The notes beneath the pieces are model-generated. The model was not told the origin of the DNA. It worked only from the letters and a program-made list of their open reading frames with translations, and made no database searches. 64,000 nucleotides of DNA, from the NCBI RefSeq assembly GCF_009930875.1, contig NZ_CP025249.1:2914001-2978000 (forward strand), given 5' to 3'. Position numbers and translations under genes: made by a program. Within the stretch, counting starts at the first letter, position 1; each line of letters begins with the position of its first letter. This stretch comes from Actinomyces sp. 432. Lineage in GTDB: Bacteria; Actinomycetota; Actinomycetes; Actinomycetales; Actinomycetaceae. Positions 42,490 to 51,990 of this stretch are shown in pieces.

Positions 42490-42821
42490 ATTAAAGTCCT
42501 TATTGCCGTAACCACTATATTTGGTGCGTCGATTTGACTCTCATTTGGTAATCTGATCGACAGTTGGTCATCGCCAGCGGTCAGCTGAAATGCGCCGCCG
42601 GGATCTAACGGCAAAGAAGTACTGACACTGTCATCAATGAAGACAGCCGAATCACCGGTGGACTCGACACTTAAAAGTTCTTCTCCCGGAGCGTTTTCGT
42701 TCGACGCCGCAAGAATGCAGTCCTGTGCAGAATTCAGTTGACTGTCGGTTGACGAGTCCGCAGCACTCGCGGCCGAATGCAACGACAAAAACACGAGGGC
42801 AAGAGATCTCGCGGTTGACAT
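42477..42821 (-). CDS. Small predicted secreted protein, function unknown
   Basis: 114 residues from ATG 42821 (GTG just before it also in frame; the frame is open to 42905). The N-terminus MSTARSLALVFLSLHSAASA looks like a signal peptide with a weak positive end and an AxA-type cleavage site. The mature part is Ser/Asp/Asn-rich with two Cys (SAQDCILAASNENAPGEELL ... TAIRTLICKP), perhaps one disulfide, and mostly strands. GC content is visibly lower than in neighbours, suggesting acquired DNA. Its stop overlaps the start of the islet gene downstream. Confidence 0.55.
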   Translation of the reverse strand: MSTARSLALVFLSLHSAASAADSSTDSQLNSAQDCILAASNENAPGEELLSVESTGDSAVFIDDSVSTSLPLDPGGAFQLTAGDDQLSIRLPNESQIDAPNIVVTAIRTLICKP

Positions 42822-42987
42822 CACCGCACTGCGATGCACGCGGCCCCCTAAAGGATTAGGGCGCGATGGCCCCAACACGCCTGTGAGCGCGGCAGCAATT
42901 CCCAAGCGCCTGCCAAGCGAGGCAGCGAGTCGTCAGTTACGGGCGCCCGTGTCAGGGCGTTTTGCAGCGTACAGCTGCCAGACCGCC

Positions 42988-44229
42988 TCAGGCCCCGAGC
43001 TCCTCGGCCACCAGCGCCATCTCCTCATCCGCGCGGCGCCGCAGCTCACGATGCCGGGTCCAAGACGCAAGCGAGACCTCGGCCACGGCGTCCACCAGCA
43101 GCACCACTCCTGTGCCCAGCAGCCCGCGGGAAGTCAACCCGGTGCGACCGCGACGGCGCACCGCCGCCCCAATCAGCACCCCGCCGATCCCCGCTTCCAG
43201 TAGTGCGCCGGCGCGCATGATCCAAGGCCGCTCAGTGACGGTATCAATGTAGGTCTGCCAGAACACCGAACCCGGCGCGGAAGGGTCCTGCAGCATCAGC
43301 CCGACCGAGCGCCCCACGGCATTGGACAACCCGCGCGGCTCATGCACCACCGCCCCGGGCGCCTCTGCGGGCGCCAGCCGGCCAGTCAGCACCGAGGCCA
43401 CCCAGTCGGGCATACCGAGCGCGTCCACCAGTGCCACCAAGCCATCCAGCCCAGGGGTGGAGAAGGCCTCGGCCACGGCCTGCGCGTCTGCGCCAGGCAC
43501 GGTCTGGGCAACCAGTGACACGTCGGTGGAGTCCTTCAGCAGCTCATCCACCAGGTGCCGCAGCGCCGGCCCCGGGGTGGCCACGCCGCCCCACACGTAC
43601 TTCGAGCTCATGCCCCAGGAGAAGACGGCGTCGTCCTCACTCTCCCCGGTGACCACGGCGCGCACCGCGATATCACGCGTGTCCACGCTCATTACCAGGG
43701 CCGGCAGGGACTCCTCATCCCAGCCGAAGGTGCCCAGCTCATTGCCCTCCCCGGCGTACATGACGACGCGCCGGTCCAGGGCGGGCAAGGAGACAACCGC
43801 AAGCGGACGCTCCAGCAGGGTTGCCTGCAGCGGCACCATGTACGCGCTGAGCGGGGAGACAACCACGGTACGGGAGGCATCCGGTGTCTGCTCCGACACA
43901 CTCGGCAGCGCCACACCGTCCGGCAGGGCGTTGAAGGAGGCCGGCCCGATGGTGACATCACCGGAGAACTCGCGGGCTAGGGACTCCACCAGCTCACTGA
44001 TGCGGATCCCGGCGATCGCGCCGCCGCGCGACGGCGGGGTGACCGCCACGCGCCCGTCGGCGTCTGCCAGCAGAGTTAGGGACAGCAGGTGGGGCGTAGC
44101 CGGGTACCACTCGAGGCGGGCGACGACGCGATCCGCCTCAAGGCGCGCGGCAACCGCGTCCGGCTGGGTTCCGGGCACGACTAGCACACCCTCGGTGCGG
44201 TTCCAGCGCTGTGCGTGGTCCTGAGCCAT
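42988..44229 (-). CDS. Hypothetical protein with C-terminal membrane segments
   Basis: 413 residues from ATG 44229 (MAQDHAQRWNRTEGVLVVPG). A large soluble N-terminal part with repeated strands (VVARLEWYPATPHLLSLTLL, RTVVVSPLSAYMVPLQATLL, RPLAVVSLPALDRRVVMYAG) and then hydrophobic segments near residues 335-385 (LLEAGIGGVLIGAAV, GLLGTGVVLLVDAVAEVSLA). Ends in a charged helix (RELRRRADEEMALVAEELGA). No motif I recognise. It stands between the islet and rlmB with its own gaps. Confidence 0.7.
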   Translation of the reverse strand: MAQDHAQRWNRTEGVLVVPGTQPDAVAARLEADRVVARLEWYPATPHLLSLTLLADADGRVAVTPPSRGGAIAGIRISELVESLAREFSGDVTIGPASFNALPDGVALPSVSEQTPDASRTVVVSPLSAYMVPLQATLLERPLAVVSLPALDRRVVMYAGEGNELGTFGWDEESLPALVMSVDTRDIAVRAVVTGESEDDAVFSWGMSSKYVWGGVATPGPALRHLVDELLKDSTDVSLVAQTVPGADAQAVAEAFSTPGLDGLVALVDALGMPDWVASVLTGRLAPAEAPGAVVHEPRGLSNAVGRSVGLMLQDPSAPGSVFWQTYIDTVTERPWIMRAGALLEAGIGGVLIGAAVRRRGRTGLTSRGLLGTGVVLLVDAVAEVSLASWTRHRELRRRADEEMALVAEELGA

Positions 44230-44382
44230 AGAGGCCTCCTAGTCGGATGGTGACGACCGTTGTCCGCCGACCCGTCCGCACGACGGGCGGGTACACGACC
44301 ATTGTGTCAGCATAGAGCCTCCCGGTCAGCCCCGTGCGCCGCGCTGATCCCGATACGCGAGCAGCAGCGCGGCTGCCGTCGC

Positions 44383-45378
44383 CTACCGGGCCGCACCCGC
44401 CAGGCGACGCAGCCGGTCCACCTCGTACAGTGCGATGCCCGTGGCGACGGCGGCATTAAGGGACTCCACCGTTCCGGCAATCGGAATGGAGACCAGCAGG
44501 TCGCAGGTATCACGCACAAGCCGCGACAGCCCACTGCCCTCCGCGCCCGTGACCACGACCAGCGGGGAGTCCGCCAGGTTCAACTCCTCCACCGGCGTAT
44601 CCGCCCGCCCATCCAGGCCGACGACGAAGCACCCCTCCTTCTTCAGCGCCTGCAGGGCCCGCACAAGATTCGTCTCCCGGGCCACCGGCACCCGCGCGGC
44701 GGCACCCGCGGAAACCTTCCAGGCGGCGGCACTCACGCCCGCCGAGCGGCGCTCCGGAATGATCACGCCGTCGGCACCGAAGGCCCCGGCTGAGCGCAGC
44801 ACGGCGCCGAGGTTGTGCGGGTCGGTGACCTGGTCGAGCGCCACCAGCAGCGGCGTGTGCCCGGCCTCGCGAGCGCGGTCCAGCAGGTCGCGGGCCAGGA
44901 CGTAGTCGTAGGCGGGTACCTCAATGGCAATGCCCTGGTGAACGGCACCCTCGGTGAGTGCCTCCAGGTCGAGCCTGGTGGCCTCCACCACGGGCGCCCC
45001 CACGAGGGCCGCCCGGCGCACCACGGCGTTCAGGCGGTCGTCGTCCTGCGCGGAGGAGGCCATGAACACGCGGGTGATGGGCACACGCGCACGGGCCGCC
45101 TCCGCAACTGCGTTACGGCCACAGACGATCTCGTGGCCCGCCGGCACCCCGAAGCGGCGCCTGGCCTCCTCCAGGCGCCCAGCGTGGGTGGGCTGGGCCG
45201 CGCGGGACTCGGCAATGGCCTTGGCACGCGCCTTGGGGTGGCCGACCCGGTCCTCCGCCTTGGGCGTGGGCCCCCGTCCCTCCAGCCCCCGACGGCGCAC
45301 CCCGCCGGAGCCCTTGAGCGGGCCCTTCTTCTTGCTCGACTTGCGCATTGCGCCGTGCCGCTGGTCGTTTCCTGGCAT
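44383..45378 (-). CDS. rlmB: 23S rRNA 2'-O-ribose methyltransferase RlmB (SpoU family)
   Basis: 331 residues from ATG 45378. Basic N-terminal tail (KSSKKKGPLKGSGGVRRRG), substrate-binding domain (GHEIVCGRNAVAEAARARVP ... VEATRLDLEALTEGAVHQGI), then the SpoU/TrmH knot: motif 1 DQVTDPHNLGAVLRSAGAFG, motif 2 LVVVTGAEGSGLSRLVRD, motif 3 VSIPIAGTVESLNAAVATGI. Methylates a guanosine ribose in 23S rRNA. Follows cysS, the standard actinobacterial order. The tail is longer than in E. coli RlmB, as usual for this phylum. Confidence 0.93.
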   Translation of the reverse strand: MPGNDQRHGAMRKSSKKKGPLKGSGGVRRRGLEGRGPTPKAEDRVGHPKARAKAIAESRAAQPTHAGRLEEARRRFGVPAGHEIVCGRNAVAEAARARVPITRVFMASSAQDDDRLNAVVRRAALVGAPVVEATRLDLEALTEGAVHQGIAIEVPAYDYVLARDLLDRAREAGHTPLLVALDQVTDPHNLGAVLRSAGAFGADGVIIPERRSAGVSAAAWKVSAGAAARVPVARETNLVRALQALKKEGCFVVGLDGRADTPVEELNLADSPLVVVTGAEGSGLSRLVRDTCDLLVSIPIAGTVESLNAAVATGIALYEVDRLRRLAGAAR

Positions 45379-45475
45379 CGTGTAGATCCTGTTCCTCGGT
45401 TAGCGTCCGTTGGTCCCGCTTGGTCGCGGTTACAAGTGTCCTGCTATACGGCTTCGGTCGGCCGGGCACGGGGTC

Positions 45476-47011
45476 TCAGGCCAGGTGCCAGCGGGCCCCG
45501 CCGCCCGAGCCCGCGGCGCCGTCCTCGACGACGACCCCGGCGGCGGCCAGCTCCTCACGCAGCGCGTCCGCCCGCGCCCAGTCCTTGGCGGCGCGGGCCT
45601 GGGCGCGCTGCTCCAGCAGCCCCGTGACCAGTCGGTCCAGGGCATGCATGGCGGCGTCGTCCGCACCGCTCCCCGCGCCGATCACCCGAGCGCGCCACGG
45701 TTCCGCGAGCGGGTCGAGGCCAAGCACATCCAGCTGGGCGCGTAGATCCAGGGCGGCCGCCGCGACGGCGTCGGTGTCAGTGACGGGGGCGGCCAGGGCG
45801 GTGTTGAGCCGCTTGAGGGTGGCGTGAACCACCGCCATCGCGCCCGCGAGGTTCAGGTCATCGTCCATGGCGCCGACGTACTGCGCAGGCAGGGCCCGGT
45901 CCCTGAGCATCGCGGCACCAGCATCAACCGGGCTAGTGCCGCCGTCGGCCGGCGCGGTGACCTCAAGCGCCCGCAGAACCGCCCCGGACAGCCGCTCCCA
46001 CAGGGAGGCGGCGTCGGCCAGGGTCTCCGCGGAGAACTCCACGGTGGAGCGGTGGTGGACGGTCCCCAGCGCCAGGCGCAGCACCGCCGGGTCGTAGGAC
46101 CTCAGCAGCTCGGAGACCACCAGCGAGTTGCCCAGGGACTTGCTCATCTTCTCGCCCTTAATGGTCACCCAGGCGTTGTGCACCCAGTGGCGGGCGAAGC
46201 CCCAGCCCGCGCCGTGGGACTGGGCCTGCTCGTTCTCATGGTGCGGGAAGCGCAGGTCGATGCCGCCGCCGTGAATGTCGAAGGACTCCCCGAGGTAGCG
46301 CCGGGCCATGGCCGAGCACTCCAGGTGCCAGCCGGGACGGCCCCTGCCCCAGGGCGCGTCCCAGGAGGCGTCCGCGGGCTCGCTCGGCTTGGCAGCCTTC
46401 CACAGGGCGAAGTCACGCGGGTCGTGCTTGTCCGCCTCCACCTCGGCGTCGAGCTGCGAGTCGTCCTCGGTGGTGGCCAGGTCGTCCACGTTCTGGTTGG
46501 TCAGCGAGCCGTAATCCGGCAGGGAGCGCACATCGAAGTAGACGTTGCCCGACTCGCCGGTGTAGGCGTGCCCGGCCTCCAGCAGCCTGCGCACCAGGTC
46601 GATCATCGCCGGGATGTGACCGGTGGCCCTCGGCTCGTAGGTGGGGGCCTGCACGCCGAGGGCGCGGTAGGCCGCGTCGAACTCGCGCTCATAGCGCTGC
46701 GCCCACGCCCACCAGGGCACCGGCGGGTCGGCCGCCGCGGACTTGGTCAGAATCTTGTCATCGATGTCGGTTACGTTGCGGATCAGTACGACGTCCTGCC
46801 CGCAGCGGGTCAGCCAGAGGCGCAGCACGTCGAAGGCGATGGCACTGCGCATATGGCCGATGTGCGGGGAGCCCTGGACCGTGGCACCACACAGGTAGAT
46901 CGTCACCGTGCCGGGGGTGACAGTTGGCGCCAGGGGCACAACAGCGCGGGCCGCCGTGTCATACAGGCGCAGGTTCAGCGCGGGACGCGCATCATTCACG
47001 GAGGTGCTCAC
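45476..47011 (-). CDS. cysS: Cysteinyl-tRNA synthetase
   Basis: 511 residues. Charges tRNA-Cys. HIGH motif [11 protein letters not shown], zinc-binding Cys in YLCGATVQ and WHLECSAM with [14 protein letters not shown] as [11 protein letters not shown], and [11 protein letters not shown]-terminal DALR-like anticodon region (ALNTAL... [20 protein letters not shown]) with [14 protein letters not shown]. Length is normal for the class. Clustered with ispF and rlmB. Confidence 0.96.
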   Translation of the reverse strand: MSTSVNDARPALNLRLYDTAARAVVPLAPTVTPGTVTIYLCGATVQGSPHIGHMRSAIAFDVLRLWLTRCGQDVVLIRNVTDIDDKILTKSAAADPPVPWWAWAQRYEREFDAAYRALGVQAPTYEPRATGHIPAMIDLVRRLLEAGHAYTGESGNVYFDVRSLPDYGSLTNQNVDDLATTEDDSQLDAEVEADKHDPRDFALWKAAKPSEPADASWDAPWGRGRPGWHLECSAMARRYLGESFDIHGGGIDLRFPHHENEQAQSHGAGWGFARHWVHNAWVTIKGEKMSKSLGNSLVVSELLRSYDPAVLRLALGTVHHRSTVEFSAETLADAASLWERLSGAVLRALEVTAPADGGTSPVDAGAAMLRDRALPAQYVGAMDDDLNLAGAMAVVHATLKRLNTALAAPVTDTDAVAAAALDLRAQLDVLGLDPLAEPWRARVIGAGSGADDAAMHALDRLVTGLLEQRAQARAAKDWARADALREELAAAGVVVEDGAAGSGGGARWHLA

Positions 47012-47094
47012 CCCCGCAGCCTAGCGGGTGCGGCAAGCCCGGCACCGCCCGGGCGGCAACCGCCACGGCTGCGGCACCGCCCGGGCGGCTACTG

Positions 47095-47697
47095 TCACGG
47101 CTGCGGCACCGGCCAGACCAGGGCGGTGGCGACGGCCGCCAGACCCTCCTTACGGCCGAGGAAGCCCAGGCCGTCGGTCGTGGTTGCGGAGAAGGCGACA
47201 TTAGCGCCGACGGCCTCGCTCAACGCCGCGGTCGCCTCCTGAAGCCTGTCGGCCACGCGGGGGCGCGCGCCGATCAGCTGGACGGCGACATTCCCGATCT
47301 CGAATCCGGCTTCACGCACCCGCCCCGCGGTCTCGGTCAGTAGCGCCGCCCCGGCGGCGTCCTTCCACTGGGGGTCGTCGGTGCCGAAGTTGGTGCCGAG
47401 ATCGCCCAGACCAGCGGCAGACAGCAGGGCGTCGCAGCAGGCGTGGGCCACCACGTCACCGTCGGAGTGCCCCTCCAGGCCAACCTCGTCCGGCCAGTTC
47501 AGGCACGCCAGGTTCAGCTCGGTGCCGGAATCGGCGTCGGCGAAGGCGTGTACATCGGTGCCGATGCCCGTGCGGGGCGTCCACTGGGCGATCTGCGCGC
47601 GATAGGCGGCAGCATCGGCCTCGGTGAATGTGGCGGTGCCGGCGGAGTGGCGGGCAGTGCGCTGCGTGCTGGCATCGGTCTCAGGTTCATCACTCAT
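47095..47697 (-). CDS. ispF: 2-C-methyl-D-erythritol 2,4-cyclodiphosphate synthase
   Basis: 200 residues from ATG 47697; the frame opens 12 codons earlier but without a better site. MEP isoprenoid pathway enzyme. GIGTDVHAF (zinc Asp/His), [35 protein letters not shown] and the C-terminal [20 protein letters not shown] are diagnostic. About 40 extra N-terminal residues ([20 protein letters not shown]) precede the core. IspD, often adjacent or fused, is not in the window. Confidence 0.95.
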   Translation of the reverse strand: MSDEPETDASTQRTARHSAGTATFTEADAAAYRAQIAQWTPRTGIGTDVHAFADADSGTELNLACLNWPDEVGLEGHSDGDVVAHACCDALLSAAGLGDLGTNFGTDDPQWKDAAGAALLTETAGRVREAGFEIGNVAVQLIGARPRVADRLQEATAALSEAVGANVAFSATTTDGLGFLGRKEGLAAVATALVWPVPQP

Positions 47698-47894
47698 GCG
47701 CGACAGTCTGCCGTATACCCGCCCGTTACCCATGCATCCTCCTGTTCCCCCGCGCGTCGGATCGCCGGATCACGTATGCCGTGACGCCATTCAGGGCCGT
47801 CCAGGCACCCTGAGCGGCTGCGCCTGCCAGCCGCCTTGACGCGGGGGCGGGCCGGGATCAGACAATGCCACCTGTGGTTTGCGCAGGCACGCAC

Positions 47895-49181
47895 ATGAGC
47901 GACCTCCCCACCGCACCGGGGATGGCGGCGTCGCTGTGCGCGCTGCACGACGTCGGCACCTGCCGGTCCTGCCCGCACCTGTCAGCACCGCTGACCGCAC
48001 AGCTGGCACGCAAGCAGGCGCGTGTCACCCGGCTACTGGCCGACGGCGCGAACCCCGTGCCGCCGCGGGCGTGGGAGGAGCCGGCGGCGAGCGCGCCGGA
48101 ACGATTCCGCAACAAGGCCAAGATGGTGGTCTCCGGGACGGCGGCGGAGCCGCTGCTGGGCATCCTCGGGCCGGGCGGACGCGGCGTCGACCTGCGCTCC
48201 TGCCCCCTGCACGTGCCCCAGGTCGCGGCTGCGCTGCCGGTGCTCGCGCACACAATCACGGAGCTCGGGTTGACGCCCTACGACGTCTCAGCCAGGCGCG
48301 GTGAGCTCAAGTACTTGCTGGTGACGGCCTCCCCGGACGGGGACCTGATGGTGCGCTTCGTGCTACGCAGCCGCCGCCACGTCGCCGCCCTGCGAGCCGC
48401 CCTGCCCGACCTGCAGCGGCGGCTGCCGACGCTGGCGGTGCTCAGCGCCAACATTCAGCCGGTGCACCAGGCGATCATTGAGGGCCCGGAGGAGATCGTG
48501 CTCACCGAGGAGGACCGCCTACTCATGCGGCTACAGCTGCCGGATCTACCCGGCGCCGCAGTAGGGGGCGTCCAGGAGGGCATGGCCCGCAGGCGCATGC
48601 GGGAGCTACCGCTGTTCGTGCCCACGCGCTCCTTCTTCCAGACCAACACCGCCATCGCCGAGCAGTTGTATGCGACCGCCCGCGACTGGGCCGATGCCGC
48701 ACCCGGCGCGGCGGTGGGAAGGGAGCGGCTGGTGTGGAACCTGTTCTGCGGCGTCGGCGGATTCGCCCTGACGCTGGCCGGGCCGGGCCGGCGCGTGCTG
48801 GGCGTGGAGGTGTCGGCGTCGGCGATCGACGGCGCCCGAGCCGCGGCCCGACTCATGCGGTTGCCGGAGGGCGCCGTGCGCTTTGAGGCGGGCGACGCCT
48901 CCGTGCTGGACCCGGGGGCCGGGGCCGTGCCGGACCTGCTGGTGGTCAACCCGCCGCGGCGTGGCATTGGCGCGGAGCTGGCCGCGCGCATCGAGGCCTC
49001 GGGGGTGGAGCGGGTGCTGTACTCCTCGTGCAACCCCGTCAGCCTGGCGAGCGACCTGGAGCGAATGCCATCGCTGCGGGCGGGCCGGGCGCGCCTGTTC
49101 GACATGTTCCCCCACACCGACCACGCCGAGGTCCTAGTAGACCTCCGCCGAGACCGAATGACACACCCAAACCGGCACTAG
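47895..49181 (+). CDS. rlmC: 23S rRNA (uracil-5-)-methyltransferase, RlmC-like
   Basis: 428 residues from ATG 47895 (GTG/ATG further 5' adds ten). Iron-sulfur cysteines CALHDVGTCRSCPH near the N-terminus plus a later Cys in LRSCPLHV; SAM site NLFCGVGGFALTLAGPGRRV; catalytic region VNPPRRGIG and YSSCNPVSLASDL with the nucleophile Cys, as in the RumA/RumB group. Methylates a uridine in 23S rRNA; RlmC is preferred over RlmD because the TRAM domain is missing. The last codons lie in a 23-bp tandem repeat. Confidence 0.88.
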   Translation: MSDLPTAPGMAASLCALHDVGTCRSCPHLSAPLTAQLARKQARVTRLLADGANPVPPRAWEEPAASAPERFRNKAKMVVSGTAAEPLLGILGPGGRGVDLRSCPLHVPQVAAALPVLAHTITELGLTPYDVSARRGELKYLLVTASPDGDLMVRFVLRSRRHVAALRAALPDLQRRLPTLAVLSANIQPVHQAIIEGPEEIVLTEEDRLLMRLQLPDLPGAAVGGVQEGMARRRMRELPLFVPTRSFFQTNTAIAEQLYATARDWADAAPGAAVGRERLVWNLFCGVGGFALTLAGPGRRVLGVEVSASAIDGARAAARLMRLPEGAVRFEAGDASVLDPGAGAVPDLLVVNPPRRGIGAELAARIEASGVERVLYSSCNPVSLASDLERMPSLRAGRARLFDMFPHTDHAEVLVDLRRDRMTHPNRH

Positions 49182-49221
49182 TGACACACCCAAACCGGCA
49201 CTAGTGACGCATCGAGACCGG
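49159..49221. repeat. 23-bp tandem repeat at the end of rlmC
   Basis: TGACACACCCAAACCGGCAC plus TAG, at 49159-49181 and 49182-49204 exactly, then a third degenerate copy (TGACGCATCGAGACCGG, 49205-49221). The first copy encodes the end of RlmC and supplies its stop TAG; each copy ends in TAG. Confidence 0.85.
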
Positions 49222-49287
49222 TTGATATGGCGGTTCTGGGCACGACGGCCCATAGATCGGCGCCGCCACGTCACCTAGCCTCGACGC

Positions 49288-50742
49288 ATGGCGAGCAACG
49301 GCGCACCCGGTCCCTCTTCATCCACTCCCTCCGCGTCTACCTGCCCCGCGGCCCCCACGGCCCCGGGCAGTCTGCCCCGGAGACGTGGGACTCGCGGCCT
49401 GTCCCGCCGCCGGGCGCTGGCGCTCCCGCCCGCCATCGCCGCGCTGGTGGCCCTCGGCGGGTGCGGAGTGTTCGGCGGCTCCGCGCGGGCACAGGCCTAC
49501 GACACCGACGCCGTCCACCGCGAGATCTCGCTGGAGGACGCCCCCGTGGCAGCGGAGGCCGCGGCCGCCTGCGCCGCCCTGAGCGAATCCCTATTGCGCT
49601 TCCGCCTGGGTGAGAACCCCGCGGCCAACGCCTTGACCTGCCCGGTCGGAACCGCCCTGACCATAGCCCTGCTGTACGCGGGCTCCGACGCTCCCGCCGA
49701 CGGTGTGGAGGAGCTGCTCGGAGTGGCATCATCGGCCGATGGCTCGGGCGCCGCTGCGGATGACGCCCGTGACCAGACCTGGTCGGCGCTGCAGAACAGC
49801 CTGCTGATCTACGAGCCCACTGAGGCACAGCTGGAGAACTACAACCCCAAAGCGATCCCGGAGATTCCGTTGCTGCACATCGCCAACCGGGTGCTGCTGG
49901 TCGGGGATGACCCCGCAGTGGAGCAGTCCTACCTGGACGCCGCCCGCGAGTGGTACGACGCCACCACCGAGCACGCCGCCCTAAGCGATGCCAAAGCGGC
50001 CCTCGACGCGTGGGCGCAGAGACACACTGGCGGGCTGATCAGGTCCTCCGGTATCGAGATCACCGAGGACACGCGGCTCGTCCTGCAAAACGCCCTGCTG
50101 TTCGCCGCCGGGTGGGCCTGGCCCTTCGACGCGAATGACACCGCCGACGAGGACTTCACCCTTTCCGACGGCACGGTAGTCACTGCCCGGCTCATGCGCG
50201 ACAAGCTCCGCCTCCCCTATGCGCAGGGCCAGGGCTGGCAGGCCGTGCGCCTGCAGTACGCCGAGGGCAGCGGCCGCACCGTAATGGACGTGTTCCTGCC
50301 CGAGGTCGGCACCAACCCATCTGACCTGCCCGAGGGCACCTGGGCCGAGGCCTCGGCGGCGCTTGACGCCAACGCGTATGGACAGCAGCGTATGGCCGAG
50401 GTCCGGCTGGCCCTGCCCACCTTCGACCTAGCGCCCGGCCCCGTGAATCTGCTCGCCTTCCTCACGGCCCAGGGCATAACACTGGACTCTCTGGAGCACA
50501 TCGGCGAGAACCTGGAGGTTGACCAGGCGGTCCAGCAGGTCCGCCTCATGGTCAAAGAAGAAGGCACCGTCGCTGGAGCCCTAACCGAAGTGTCCATAAC
50601 CGAAAGTGCCGTACCCGACGAAGAAGACAACCCAGTCAGCTTTATCGTCGACCACCCGTTCGTGGTCCGCATCCTCGACCAGTTGACCGGCCTGGTGCTG
50701 ATCGAGGGCGTCATCATGGACCCGACCGCGACCACCGGGTAA
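49288..50742 (+). CDS. Serpin-family protein, lipoprotein
   Basis: 484 residues. After a low-complexity N-terminus and RR-containing signal, the lipobox LVALGGC (about residues 52-58) predicts a lipid-anchored exported protein. The serpin fold follows: LSESLLRFRLGENPAANALT, VGTALTIALLYAGSD, LLHIANRVLLVG, NALLFAAGWAWPFD and the hinge EEGTVAGALTEVSI, which fits the EEGTxAxAxT pattern of inhibitory serpins. It ends in FIVDHPFVVRILDQLTGLVL. Serpins trap serine proteases; the loop after the hinge (TESAVPDEEDNPVS) sets the target. Bacterial serpins, as in bifidobacteria, protect against host or competitor proteases. Confidence 0.9.
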   Translation: MASNGAPGPSSSTPSASTCPAAPTAPGSLPRRRGTRGLSRRRALALPPAIAALVALGGCGVFGGSARAQAYDTDAVHREISLEDAPVAAEAAAACAALSESLLRFRLGENPAANALTCPVGTALTIALLYAGSDAPADGVEELLGVASSADGSGAAADDARDQTWSALQNSLLIYEPTEAQLENYNPKAIPEIPLLHIANRVLLVGDDPAVEQSYLDAAREWYDATTEHAALSDAKAALDAWAQRHTGGLIRSSGIEITEDTRLVLQNALLFAAGWAWPFDANDTADEDFTLSDGTVVTARLMRDKLRLPYAQGQGWQAVRLQYAEGSGRTVMDVFLPEVGTNPSDLPEGTWAEASAALDANAYGQQRMAEVRLALPTFDLAPGPVNLLAFLTAQGITLDSLEHIGENLEVDQAVQQVRLMVKEEGTVAGALTEVSITESAVPDEEDNPVSFIVDHPFVVRILDQLTGLVLIEGVIMDPTATTG

Positions 50743-50838
50743 TTCCCACCCGGACCACGCCGCCGTGCGCCTCCCGCGGGCCACCCGAACGGTTACGCTC
50801 TTACCCGGCAGCCCCTCCCACGACTGTAAGGAGTACCC

Positions 50839-51288
50839 GTGAGCGTCGACGTCGTCACCCAGTCCACCCCCGAGCTGGTCGAGGCAATGGAGCGCCTCAT
50901 CCCCCAGCTCTCCCGCAGCGCCCCGGCCCTGACCGCCGCGCAGTGCGAGGCCCTGGTCGACCAGCCCGGCGTGTACCTGTTCGCCTTCCGCCCCGACGCC
51001 CCGCTCGCAGACGGCACCACCCCCATTCTGGGGATGCTGACCCTGGCGACCTTCACCATCCCCACCGGTCTGCGCGCCTGGGTGGAGGACGTCGTCGTCG
51101 ACGGCGATGCCCGTGGCCACGGTGCCGGCCAGGCGCTGGTGGAGGCGGCGGTCGAGTACGCCCAGTCGCTGGGTGCCCGTACCGTCGACCTCACCTCGCG
51201 TCCCTCCCGGGAGGCGGCCAACCGCCTGTACCGCCGGGCCGGTTTCAAGCTGCGCGAGACGAACGTGTACCGCTTCTCCGGGGAGTGA
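50839..51288 (+). CDS. GNAT-family N-acetyltransferase
   Basis: 149 residues from ATG/GTG 50839 with TAAGGAG 8 bases upstream. Acetyl-CoA site VEDVVVDGDARGHGAGQALV (RGxGxG/A) and the end motif NRLYRRAGFKLRETNVYRF. ILGMLTLATFTIPTGLRAW is the central strand pair. Substrate unknown. Stands alone between the serpin and a convergent HAD gene. Confidence 0.9.
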   Translation: MSVDVVTQSTPELVEAMERLIPQLSRSAPALTAAQCEALVDQPGVYLFAFRPDAPLADGTTPILGMLTLATFTIPTGLRAWVEDVVVDGDARGHGAGQALVEAAVEYAQSLGARTVDLTSRPSREAANRLYRRAGFKLRETNVYRFSGE

Positions 51289-51318
51289 CCCCGCGGTCGG
51301 TCCGGGGCGCGGCGGCGC

Positions 51319-51990
51319 TCAGGGCTCGGCCCACAGCAGCAGGTGCGGCGTGACGGCCTTCAGGTCCGGGACGACGACGAGCCCGGGATCGGCCGGGAAG
51401 TGCTTGTGCCCGCCGATCTGGATCACCCGCAGGTCGTTGGCGCGGGCGGAGGCGGCGCCGGTGGCGGAGTCCTCGACGACGACGCACTGGTCCGCGCTCA
51501 GCCCCAGCAGGCGCATGCCGGCGGCGTAGGGCGCCTGGTCGGGCTTGCCGGGCAGGCCGTCGTCGCCAGTTATCAGGCCGGCGAACACGTCCCCGAGCGC
51601 GTGGGCGACCGCCTCGACGATGGGGCGCGGGGACTGGGTGACGATCACCTGCGCCAACCCGACCTCTAGCAGCGTCTGGGTGATCTCCCGGGCACCCGGG
51701 ACCAGCGGCGGGGAGGCCTTGACGGCGGCCTCCACGTCGGCAGCCATGGCGGCGAAAATCGCCTCGGCCGCCGGGTCGTCAGGATCGGAAGCCGCCCCAG
51801 TAGCAGCAATCAGCTCACGAGTACGGCGAATCGAGGCTCCCTCCAGGGCGGCCACCTGCGCTTCGGTGACGGTACCGCCGGCGGCCTCGCAGCGGCGGCG
51901 GAAGGCGTCATCCCAGAAGTGCTGAGAGTTGATGAGCGTGCCATCCATGTCCCACAGGACGCCGCGCACGTAGCGGCCGACGTGGTTCAC
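51319..51990 (-). CDS. HAD-family hydrolase (phosphatase/phosphoglucomutase-like)
   Basis: 223 residues from GTG 51990, sharing a base with the upstream stop. HAD motif I LWDMDGTLINSQHFW (nucleophile and acid Asp), motif II VIVTQSPRP, motif III Lys in GLPGKPDQAPY, motif IV VVVEDSATGAASAR. Helical cap between motif I and II. This subtype includes sugar-phosphate phosphatases and beta-phosphoglucomutases; the DxDGT with cap does not decide which. Confidence 0.88.
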   Translation of the reverse strand: MNHVGRYVRGVLWDMDGTLINSQHFWDDAFRRRCEAAGGTVTEAQVAALEGASIRRTRELIAATGAASDPDDPAAEAIFAAMAADVEAAVKASPPLVPGAREITQTLLEVGLAQVIVTQSPRPIVEAVAHALGDVFAGLITGDDGLPGKPDQAPYAAGMRLLGLSADQCVVVEDSATGAASARANDLRVIQIGGHKHFPADPGLVVVPDLKAVTPHLLLWAEP

